Under the pieces are notes generated by a model. That model was not told where the DNA came from. It searched no databases and was given only the letters and a program-made list of their open reading frames with translations. From Entamoeba histolytica HM-1:IMSS (Eukaryota; Evosea; Mastigamoebida; Endamoebidae), in assembly GCF_000208925.1 (NCBI RefSeq), contig NW_001914916.1, positions 1-64,000 of the forward strand: a stretch of DNA of 64,000 nt, read 5' to 3'. A program made the translations under genes and the position numbers. Of this stretch, positions 43,984-53,181 are shown one piece after another (the stretch's first letter is position 1; each line of letters opens with the position of its first letter).

Positions 43984-45252
43984 ATTATTAGTACATATAA
44001 TTAAAAAAAAAAAAAGAAAGAAATGCACACTTTTTATAATTTAAATTAGATTGAAATTGATTTTTAGTTTATAAATTTCAATTTTTAGTTGTTTGTTTTT
44101 AAAAATTCTTTTGTTCTTTTTTTTTCCATGAAATCTTTTCTTATAAAAATTATGTCTTTTTTTTTTTAAATGAATTTTCTAAAAAAATCGATTAATTCTT
44201 TTTAAAAAATTCCATTGAAAATGACGCCATGCTTTTATCAAATTTTTAATAATAAAATAATTTTGAATATAAACTAATAATTCTTAAAATGGGAAATTTA
44301 TTTTTAGTTGAGATTGAATTGAAGTTACTATTTTTTTATTTTTGACTAATTATATTTATTATATTTTAATTCCTTTTTGTTAGAGAATAAAAGACAAATT
44401 TGTTTAATAAAATTACTATGACAACCAGAAGAGTTTATCAAATATAAACAGAGTGTAATGTAAGACTATTGTTAGAACCTTAAAGACAAATGAAGTTTAT
44501 TTACATTGACTGGACAATAAAAATTTGAAAAAGAAAATTAAATTCATATATAACACTAACTATACTTTGAACAAAGAAACTTAGAAGATAAACCAAGATG
44601 AAATTAACTTTAACTAATATACAAATATCATTAAAACAAAATTTTTTCAAAAATAAAAGAAAGAAAAAGATTAGAAAATATATTTTTTATATATTTTAAT
44701 ATTATTAAGAAAATTATTTAAAAAAATATGATTATTTCATGTTCTAAGTTATGAGTATTAAATCTTTCATATTGTTTAGTTTAATATTATTTTCAATCTT
44801 TTGAATAGTGCTTCCAACTTAATTAGATTGATGAAGAATTCAACACAGTTTTGTTTTCGTTTAATTGGATAAAGGAAGAACATTTAAAGTAGCATTAATG
44901 AATTTACATATATATTTTTTAGGCTTTTTGTTGGTTTAAGATCAGTCAAAATATCGTTGGAATTTTTCAATGGATAGGGTAATAATAATAGAATATTCTA
45001 ATAATTCATTAAATTTACATAGCATTCAATTTTCTTTTGAAACCACGTCATTAGAATAATACAAGTTTTTAATTAATTGACAAAGAAAAATAAAGGTACT
45101 TCTTAATGATATTGAAAAAAATTATTGATTTTTGATTTTGACAATTTTTGACACGGAGAAATAAAAAACTACCAAAATACGAAAAAAAATTCATTTTATA
45201 AATTCCATTTTTCGTTTGAAAACTGGTATTATTACAATTTAAAAATTATTTA
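43984..45252. other. 1.3 kb spacer between the RasGEF paralogs
   Basis: No coding frame and no resemblance to the other spacers. T-rich just after the first gene, mixed AT-rich later. Nothing else seen. Confidence 0.6.
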
Positions 45253-47064
45253 ATGACTACATTAAAACAGCAAATTACCCGTAATCCATTTCAAAAAACC
45301 ACCACTAAGTCTATTGTTCCTCCTCTTTATACTAATTTATCTGTTGCACAGTCATTACCATGTCTTGGGAGTCTATCTTCTCCTATTCATTCTCCTTATC
45401 GTTCAAAAAGTTCTCGTTCAAGTCATCAAACTCTAAGAACTGTAACAGCTTCTATCCAAGAAAATCCACAAACTCCATTAATAACAACTCCAGACCAACA
45501 TACAAATTGTTCTTTACGTAAAATCCCTTCTAAATTATCAAAAGTATGTAGGCTCTTTTGTAATGATGATAAAAGAAAAAAACAATCCACCAGTACTGAT
45601 TCTGAAATATTTCAAATATGGAAAGATATACTTATAGATATTAAGAATGATGGAAAAAGTAAAAAATGGAGACAAACATGGAAAAATAATAATTTGGTTC
45701 TATTTGAAGATTTTATAATAGATGATTTAAAATTTATAAGAGAATACGTTTGGTGTCTTCCAAGAGTCAAAAGAGAAATATTAGCTTGTCTTGTTAGTTG
45801 TGTCAAACTGGGATATATTGATGACTTTCTATTTCAATATTATTTATTGAATAATCAAAATTATAAAGAAGCATCATCTTTTCTTCAAACTTTACTTGAT
45901 AACTCAGAATATATTTTTGACTCTAATGGAGATCCTTGTTATAATGAAGATGGTCTTATCATTCAAATATCTCCAAAAAAATTCTTCTCAGTTTGTCTCC
46001 ATGAAGTATTAGGAAGTGATGATTTAATTACTTTTTTTACTGAGTCATATCCATTTTTCAGTGATTCACTAACTATCCTTCGTTGGTGTTTTGAATACCA
46101 TAAAAAAATTAAAAAGGATTTTTTAAATCAAATTGTTAACACTGAAAATAGTATGGAATTAACGAGACTAGAAAAACTTATTCTTGGAGTTTTATCAAAA
46201 AAAGAATCTTTGGACGAAGAAATTGTTAGTGAAATAAAACATTATTTCTGTACAGGAATGTATTCAAATTCTTTCACTGTGTCAGTTATTGAAATATTAA
46301 ACAATAAAGTTATTAGTGAAACAAAAAAAGTTTCTTCAATCACCCCTTCTTTAAAAGAAGAGAAAAAACAGAAAAAGTCTAAATCATCTGATGAAAGAAG
46401 AACTGAATATATAGAAAATATTAATGAAGTTCAAGATGTAAATCGTGAAAATCTTTTCACTATTCATCCTTTAATTGTTGCTCAGCAATTAATTTTCTTT
46501 GATTCTTCAATGTTTAATGTAATTCAACCAATCCAATTCTATAATTGCAACAATTGTTGTATCAACAAATATATCTCAAAACTAACTAGTGTAAAGTGTC
46601 TTATTCAAAAACATACTACCTCTCTTGAGACATTTTCTTTCTTTTTAGAAGTCGCTAAATTTTGTATTGCCCTTAATGACTTTAATATGGGATATATCAT
46701 CTTGGAAGAACTCTTATTTTTAACAAAAACAAATAAGGATTTATCTCAACTATTATCTCATGAAGTTGAACAACAATTAACAAACAGCTTTGCTTTATTT
46801 TCCCCTGTGAAACGATATGATACCTATAAAAATGCAATTTACTCTTTACTCTCAACAGAAAGCTTTATTCCATGCATCTTTATCCTTGAAAAACAATGGA
46901 AAAAACTTAACAAAAAACCACTCATTGAAAACAATCTCCTCAACATTGCTTCTATTAAAGAACATTACCAACTTATCCAATTATTCATTTATGCCTTACA
47001 AAACCCTTACCAATTAGAACAAAATGTATCGTTTCAATTTTTCTTTCATTCCATGTTTAATTAA
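45253..47064 (+). CDS. RasGEF-domain protein, second paralog
   Basis: 603 residues with the same plan as the upstream paralog. The N terminus is Ser/Thr/Pro-rich, then comes a helical RasGEF-N-like region with NSEYIFDSNGDPCYNEDGLI paralleling HEKIFDTQGDPFFSNDGNIL in the first protein. A RasGEF domain runs from about residue 402 (FTIHPLIVAQQLIFFDSSMF), with FLEVAKFCIALNDFNMGYII and a terminal FQFFFHSMF. The shared unusual motifs and ends show an old tandem duplication; identity is now low, so the two probably act on different GTPases or differ in regulation. GTPase target unknown. Confidence 0.78.
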   Translation: MTTLKQQITRNPFQKTTTKSIVPPLYTNLSVAQSLPCLGSLSSPIHSPYRSKSSRSSHQTLRTVTASIQENPQTPLITTPDQHTNCSLRKIPSKLSKVCRLFCNDDKRKKQSTSTDSEIFQIWKDILIDIKNDGKSKKWRQTWKNNNLVLFEDFIIDDLKFIREYVWCLPRVKREILACLVSCVKLGYIDDFLFQYYLLNNQNYKEASSFLQTLLDNSEYIFDSNGDPCYNEDGLIIQISPKKFFSVCLHEVLGSDDLITFFTESYPFFSDSLTILRWCFEYHKKIKKDFLNQIVNTENSMELTRLEKLILGVLSKKESLDEEIVSEIKHYFCTGMYSNSFTVSVIEILNNKVISETKKVSSITPSLKEEKKQKKSKSSDERRTEYIENINEVQDVNRENLFTIHPLIVAQQLIFFDSSMFNVIQPIQFYNCNNCCINKYISKLTSVKCLIQKHTTSLETFSFFLEVAKFCIALNDFNMGYIILEELLFLTKTNKDLSQLLSHEVEQQLTNSFALFSPVKRYDTYKNAIYSLLSTESFIPCIFILEKQWKKLNKKPLIENNLLNIASIKEHYQLIQLFIYALQNPYQLEQNVSFQFFFHSMFN

Positions 47065-47413
47065 TTATCTTTTATTACAGTTTAACTATTATTAAACCTC
47101 TCTTATTATTATTTTCATATCCTTTTTTTAACATGAACAACTATTCATTTAAGTATTTGTACAAATCAAAAAGTTTTTAATTGTTAAATAAAACTATAAT
47201 AACACAAGTAAAAATAACGTAAAAAGTTAAATGAATATGTAAAACATAATTAAATAGATTTTCAACAGCATCAACTAAATGTTATTACAAATTATATTTC
47301 CAGTCAAGAATAATACAAAATATACCACAAATTAATAACAACATTACTCTTCCAATGACAAAAACAAAATTAAATAATAGAAATGATATAAATCAAAAAA
47401 TATAATTAATAAA
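47065..47413. other. Spacer between RasGEF and XPG genes (convergent)
   Basis: About 350 bases, AT-rich, containing the 3' regions of the two convergent genes. No coding frame. Confidence 0.55.
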
Positions 47414-47428
47414 GTAAGCCACATCTAG

Positions 47429-49411
47429 CTAAATAAAAGAAGGGAAATAACGAAGAAGAAGAGAAGAAGACCAATGTAGAGAATGTTTAGAATAAAGAAA
47501 AAGAGAAGAAAGAGAAGGAAGAGGGGAGAGAGGAAGAGAAGGAGAAAGAAGGACATTAGGAGAAGAGAATTGAGAAAGAATTAAGGGGTCAGGGAAGTGA
47601 GGAGGAAGATGGGAGTTGAGAGAAGAGAGAAGAGGAGAAGAGTGAGAGGAAAGAGAGATAAGGAAGTCATTGATTGAGTGACAAGAGGTAATGATGTGTT
47701 TAGCAGTAATTGGACCGACATTAGGAAAGCCGTTAGAATAGTCAGAAGGAACAAGAAGTGAGTAGAGGCGAATCTGGTCAAGAGAATAGTCAAAAGTTGA
47801 AGCAGAATATAAAATAGGATGAGAAGAAGTGAATAAGTTAGTAATGACATTCTTAGCACCATAAACAAAGATGTCACTATCATTAGTTGCAATATAATCA
47901 CATAAACCATCATGTTCAAGTTGATAGCATTGTGCTTCAGCTTCACCTGGTGCAATTATATATGGAATATTTATTTCTTTAAACATTTGAATAAGTCTTT
48001 TATATATAACTTCATTCTTAATTATTCCTTCACTAATACAATATATATTTTCTTTTTCTTTCTTATTTCTTTCTTCTTCTTCTTCTTTGATTATATTTGT
48101 ATTTTCTTCTATTTCTATGTTAATGCCTTTTTGTTGTTTTGTCTTTTCTTCCTTCATTTCTTTAATTATCTCTTCGATTTCTTGAATGATTTCTTCTTCT
48201 TGTTTTTCTTCTTTCATTTCATCCACTCTTGCTTGTTTAGCATCAAACGCTTCTTTCATTCTTGTTTCTTTTGCTTCCTTTTCTATATCAACATTTATGG
48301 TGGATTTTCGTACATCGGTTATGTCTTGATAAAACCAAGAAGATGGTTGAATGGATGATGAAGCAATGGAAGTGTCTGGTGATGGGTGTTTTTCGAATCT
48401 ATGAATGAACGGAAGAGGAGATGACATTTTGATTGCTCCATCTTCTTTTCTTGACTTTTCTTCTTCAATTTTCTTCTCATCATAATCATAATCACATTCA
48501 TTTTTCTTCTCATCATAATCACATTCATAATCAAATTTCATAGGTTTAGTAGTAGTAGGAATAGTTTTATGAGAAGAAGGGATAGACTGATAAAGAGGAA
48601 TAGAAGGAGGAGAAGTTGATTGTAATGAAGAAAGGAAGGAAGGGAGAGAATTAAAAGAATCAGAATGAGAATTAAAAGAATCAGAATGAGAATTAAAAGA
48701 ATCAGAATGAGAATTAGAAGAAGAAAGAAAAGAAGTGATTAAAGAAGAATAAAGAGGAAAAGAAAGAGCACCAATACCCCAAAGAGAAAGGTCAGAGGAG
48801 AGAAGAGAAGAAAGAAGAGAAGAAGGAAAGGAATAAACATCTCTTTCATAAAAGCCATTTAAAATTCTATGATTAATTTGAGTGTGAGTGAAAAGAAAAG
48901 GAGAAGAAGAAGAATCAAGAAGAGAGTCATGATAAATCTGATTAATAGAAGTACGATTAGAATTAATAGAATGAATTAATGAAATATTAGGAGTGAGTTT
49001 AGATTCTTCATGTTTATCATTTTTAATCAAGAAAAGTAGTTGTTCATTAATTTTAGTTGAATTAGAAGGTGGTTTAGTTTTTTGAAAAGAAGCAAATAAA
49101 GTATCTATTTCTTTACTTTGTGTTTCTTTCTTTCGTTGATATTCTTTATTCTGTTGTTTCATCCTTTTTTTGATTGTACGTTCTTTAAGATATGTCTTTG
49201 TTTTTCCATCAAATACAAATATTGGATAAATCCCTTTTTCTCTACTTTGAATTAATATTTTCATCATTGAAGTATTAACATCTTCTTTCTTCTTCATATA
49301 TTTAATGATTAACTGTGTTGTATCTATCGCAACTCTTTTCCCTTCAATCTCTTTCTCTTCAATTTCTCTTCCTTTCTCTTTTATTAATTCCCATAATCCT
49401 TTTATTCCCAT
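47429..49411 (-). CDS. XPG/Rad2-family structure-specific endonuclease
   Basis: 660 residues. The N region starts with the family hallmark MGIKGLWELI and carries the acidic residues Asp30 (VAIDTTQ) and Asp68 (FVFDGKTK). A long low-complexity spacer (about 110-480) has Ser-rich, Asp-rich and Glu/Lys-rich coiled parts. The I region starts near 480: IAPGEAEAQC, then TNDSDIFVYGAKNVITNLF, then VPSDYSNGFPNVGP, supplying the remaining Glu/Asp metal ligands. The long spacer matches XPG/ERCC5 rather than FEN1, so the likely role is 3'-side incision in nucleotide excision repair. The helix-hairpin-helix after the I region is followed by a Ser/Leu/Pro-rich tail. No PCNA-binding QxxL motif is obvious at the C terminus. 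Confidence 0.85.
   Translation of the reverse strand: MGIKGLWELIKEKGREIEEKEIEGKRVAIDTTQLIIKYMKKKEDVNTSMMKILIQSREKGIYPIFVFDGKTKTYLKERTIKKRMKQQNKEYQRKKETQSKEIDTLFASFQKTKPPSNSTKINEQLLFLIKNDKHEESKLTPNISLIHSINSNRTSINQIYHDSLLDSSSSPFLFTHTQINHRILNGFYERDVYSFPSSLLSSLLSSDLSLWGIGALSFPLYSSLITSFLSSSNSHSDSFNSHSDSFNSHSDSFNSLPSFLSSLQSTSPPSIPLYQSIPSSHKTIPTTTKPMKFDYECDYDEKKNECDYDYDEKKIEEEKSRKEDGAIKMSSPLPFIHRFEKHPSPDTSIASSSIQPSSWFYQDITDVRKSTINVDIEKEAKETRMKEAFDAKQARVDEMKEEKQEEEIIQEIEEIIKEMKEEKTKQQKGINIEIEENTNIIKEEEEERNKKEKENIYCISEGIIKNEVIYKRLIQMFKEINIPYIIAPGEAEAQCYQLEHDGLCDYIATNDSDIFVYGAKNVITNLFTSSHPILYSASTFDYSLDQIRLYSLLVPSDYSNGFPNVGPITAKHIITSCHSINDFLISLSSHSSPLLSSLNSHLPPHFPDPLILSQFSSPNVLLSPSLPLSPLPSLSSLFLYSKHSLHWSSSLLLRYFPSFI
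48649..48711 (-). repeat. Tandem 21-bp repeat inside the XPG spacer
   Basis: Three consecutive copies of a 21-base unit (48649-48669, 48670-48690 and 48691-48711) encode repeated SHSDSFN heptads in the spacer between the N and I regions. The flanking 48480-48540 stretch has a looser repeat encoding DYDEKK blocks. These would promote length variation and assembly collapse. Confidence 0.85.
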
Positions 49412-52069
49412 TTCTTTTTTTTCTTTTTTTTCTTTTTTTTAGTTCTTTTATTTCTTTTAGTTCTTTTATTTCTTTTTCTCTTTTTTTACGTTATTTTCCA
49501 ATTAACTTCGTTTAATATCAAAATCCAACACTCAAGAAATTTTGATGAAATAGATAAATAGAAATATCAAAAATAAGTTAGACTAATTATTGTAATATGT
49601 TATATAAATGAATATTATTTTTGTGAGACAAATTATAGTCAGTAAGTTTTTTGATTATTATTCAATTCATTTTTTCTATCTTTACTTTTATTATCCGTTT
49701 TTTGTTAATTATTCTTTTTATATTGTTATTTTTCATTATTTTAATTGTTAATTCCTTATCATTTCAATATTATTGTTTTTTTTATTAGTCGATTATTCAT
49801 TTTCTATTTATTAATGTAATTCATTCTTTAATTATTTTATTAATGAAGATGTATTATTCTTATTTTGCATAATTTGATAAATTCTATTATATTCATTTTT
49901 ATCATATGTCTTATATAGTTTCTTCTAAATTCAAGTACTATTCATTTTCAACATTTATTATCTTTCATTGACTTCCATTTCATAACATTACTATTTCATC
50001 AGATTAGTAAATTTATATTTCTATTGTACTTTTATTATTTTTATAATGGTTATTTTCTTTATTTTTTCTTATTATTGAATGTTACACTTGTTTAATTTAT
50101 TTGTTATCTAATTTTATTGATAATAACATAAACTTTCATTTGTTTGATTCTTGTTATACTTTTAATTTTGCAGTAATTTTTATCAATCAACAAATCTTTT
50201 AATTTATTATGTTTTATATCAATTTACTCTTTAGAATACATTCTGATTTTATTTTTTTTTTAATATATTATTTATATCGTTTTAAGTATAGTCACATTCT
50301 AGTATTGTTTAACATAGCTGAGTTATGAATTTGATTGTTAAAAATTAAAATACAACTCTTTAACAAATTTATTTATTATAAAACTTGAAAGTGTTATATA
50401 AACATTATTATATTAATGTTGACTATCGATGATGTAATAGTACATTGACTGCCTCATCAACACATTCAAACTGATAATTAATTATAATAAAACAAAATGT
50501 TCAATATTATTAATTGATGATAATAATAGTTTTTTATCTATATTCTGAATATTTAAAATATATATATTGTTAGTAAGTATATTTAATTAGACATTTTTTA
50601 TTGGTGATATTCATTCTTATTATTAAAACCGTTTATTATTTTGAATGATTTGAATTACCTTTTTATTAATTGTTATTAAACTAAATTCCATGACTCTAAT
50701 CATTTAATTAATAATCATAATTAATAAGACACAAGAAATTTTATTCTGTATTGAAAGTCATTAATAATTAGAAACATATCATAAAATCAAAATAATAACC
50801 AAAAACATTACCAAAACAGAATAATCAGAGTATTAATAAATACTTACTACTGACAATGAATTTTGATTTAAATTTATATTATTATATTTTTGTTTACTTT
50901 ATTAATACGTTTAACTTCAATTGAAAAACAATGGTGATATATAATTAATAATTATTATTCATAAGTACTGTAAAAATAATAAGGAAAATAATACTTCTAA
51001 ATTAAATACATAACACACTCTCAACACAATCTATCAATACGTTCAATATATTCATGAAGTTTCATATCTTTAACTGTGTTATTGTATCTTTTTAAATAAT
51101 AACTTATTTATCATTGTAAGAATAATTTATCATTATGTTCAATACATGATTATTATTTTCTCATAAATATTCTTATCTTTATTTTTAATATCATTGGGTA
51201 TTATCTCATTTATCCACATTAACTACAAGTTGATATTGAATACCATTTGATACCCTTTTTTATTGATTATTTACTCTTCAACTTCATCTCATATTATTAT
51301 CTATTAATATTGATTTATGAAACTATCCATTTCTTCTCATATTATTAACACATTTTATTTCTCTCATTCATTTTGTTTCTTTATTTTCTTCTCTATCTTA
51401 TTATTGTAATATTCTTTAATCAACTATTTACTATTCATTATCATTCATCTTTTATTCATCATTTCCTTCATATTTCATATTATTCATTTCTTCTTGTTTA
51501 TGAAAGAGGTTCATTCGTTTCAATTTATTTGTTTTATTCTATTTTCTGGGTATTCGTCATATTGTGTTTTGTTATGACAACCACACAACGAAAAAGAAGA
51601 AATGATGGTTAGTGGTGATTTTGTTAGAAATGATGGAAACAACAAATTACAATCTCAAACAAGAGTCAGGAGATGTGATGAAATGATAAGTAACTTGAAA
51701 ACATCATGTTGAACGATAAGAAGATAGAAAGAGTAAGTTATGAAAGAGTAATGAATGAAAGCATTGTATATTAATTTAATGAAAAATCAGTTAGTTAATA
51801 TCGTTGAAATATGAAATTCTTCGTTAGAACTATGTTCTATGAAATAGAATATATTCTATCACTAAATTAAATAACTATAAAGACACAAAAAGAAGAAATG
51901 ATTTAGATGTGTTGTTAGAAAACTAGTTGGTTTTCATAATATAAATGAACAAAAGAAATCAAGAAATAATGTTAAGTATGAATTTATAAGAATGAATATC
52001 ATTCATAAATAAATGAAATTCATATTTTATTATTAAAGATTCAATGACTTATTGAAATGTATGATAATA

Positions 52070-52742
52070 CATCAATCAGAATGGAAAAAAAAAAAAAAGA
52101 AATCAATTATGATTAACCTTATTTTTAGGTTTTTTCATCATGTCGAGAAGTGAGCGAATCAGTTTCTTCAACACGCTTTATTTCTATTGAAATAAAGTTT
52201 TTGCAAGCATGCTCGACTTAAATGGTTCCTCATTTAAGTTGCTGCCTGACTTTTATTTTGATTTTAATGAGTAATATAATATTTCTCATTCTTTATATTG
52301 TTGTTTTAAGGAGAGTATATCCATAACTTACTGTTATAGCTCATCTCCTTTTACCTTCGACACCCCTTAAAGAAACCCTATTCCTTGATAATATCATTAT
52401 GTTTAATTTTTGTGCAACAATATCAATTATATATGCGTCTTCTTTAATAAATGATAATTCTTAATACATAATACCTCCTTAGTTAATAATAATCCTTATA
52501 ATTAATAATGAATAACAATACACGTTAATGAAGAACAATACACGTTAATGAATAATAATCTTTTATAATAATCACTTCTAATAAATATTAATAATAATAA
52601 ACAGTTAGTGTTGAATAGATATTATCTCACCAAAGGCACGTCATGACCAGACGATAACTGGGAGATTCGAAGCATGGGATTATTTTAGGGTTTCATGTGG
52701 TGTCTCTGACGTGCCATCTTCGAATCTGCATCAATCAGAATG
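52070..52742 (-). mobile_element. Longest copy (C) of the structured retroposon, 645 bp, with 14-bp target-site duplication
   Basis: CATCAATCAGAATG occurs at 52070-52083 and again at 52729-52742. The 645 bases between are clearly richer in GC and in inverted repeats than the surroundings. The left end (14 A, then 52099-52197) aligns with copies A and B: GAGAAGTGA and TCAGTTTCTTCAA are shared exactly, and a terminal hairpin is kept with different bases. On the minus strand the element therefore starts at 52728 and ends in poly-T at 52085, which could also be a pol III terminator. Other stems include ACTTAAATG/CATTTAAGT near 52218 and GGAGA/TCTCC near 52310-52350. No coding frame. Not identifiable as a named SINE from sequence alone. 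Confidence 0.7.
52635..52727 (-). ncRNA. Interleaved helices forming a double-pseudoknot-like structure
   Basis: Read on the minus strand, AGATTCGAAG (52727-52718) pairs with CTTCGAATCT (52672-52663), and GGCACGTCA... (52715-52707) pairs with TGACGTGCC (52643-52635). Because the strands alternate, the two perfect helices (10 and 9 bp) form a pseudoknot. A CATG/CATG pair (52697-52694 with 52676-52673) sits directly before the third strand, and a CCAG/CTGG hairpin (52661-52658 with 52650-52647) before the fourth. The order of helices matches HDV-like ribozymes. The helix lengths and the absence of a GG/CC P1.1 do not. The structure begins one base inside the element's 5' end. Confidence 0.5.
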
Positions 52743-53181
52743 TAAATGAAAAATAAGTGAATAAAATACAAATAATAAAAAGATAAGTCTTATTTATCAT
52801 TAAATGATTGTTAAATGTTTTGTTTTCTTGTATTATTATTATTTCATTCTCATGCTTCTTCTTACTCTCACTTCTAATACTTTCTTATCATGTCTTATCT
52901 ATTAACATATAATGTTATTGTTAATATATATAGTATTCATTCATTTCAACAACACACAAATAACATTGAACATATTAATAAAACATGTCATTGATTTGAT
53001 GTGATTCTGTCTCATCATTCACTTTATCTTATTTGTAATGTCTTATTATTCGCATCAACCTGATACACTTCTTTATGTTTAATTTTTCCTTCTTTTCTTT
53101 TTTTTCGTTTTTCCTTATTTCTGTAGAACAACAATCATGAATTGACGTGAAATTGTTATTAAACTTAAAATTAAGTAATTA

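Larger units (their letters stand above)
47414..49487 (-). repeat. Inverted segmental duplication, copy 2 (complete XPG gene)
   Basis: Mirror image of 33634-34934, 12.5 kb away. Homology covers the whole gene plus about 60-75 leader bases and 15 trailing bases. This copy is continuous and was used to size the gap in copy 1. Confidence 0.9.
49488..53181. other. 3.7 kb AT-rich gene-free DNA with a structured insertion
   Basis: Apart from the 645-bp element at 52084-52728, the region is ordinary AT-rich DNA, T-rich on the plus strand up to about 51.5 kb. A 79-codon frame at 51373-51612 is hydrophobic and made of T-rich codons and is not convincing as a gene. Confidence 0.6.

Noticed and set aside
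48480..48716. Direct repeats as a CRISPR-like array
   Set aside because: The repeats are contiguous without spacers and are in-frame codon repeats within the XPG gene of a eukaryote.
51373..51612. 79-codon hydrophobic open frame
   Set aside because: T-rich background codons only, no domain, and no conserved neighbour or promoter; typical chance frame.
52635..52716. tRNA-like reading of GGCACGT...ACGTGCC-A (82 bases, perfect acceptor stem and discriminator)
   Set aside because: There is no TTCGANNC T-loop before the 3' acceptor strand, no D-loop GG and no anticodon stem. The TTCGAA word lies in the wrong place and pairs elsewhere.
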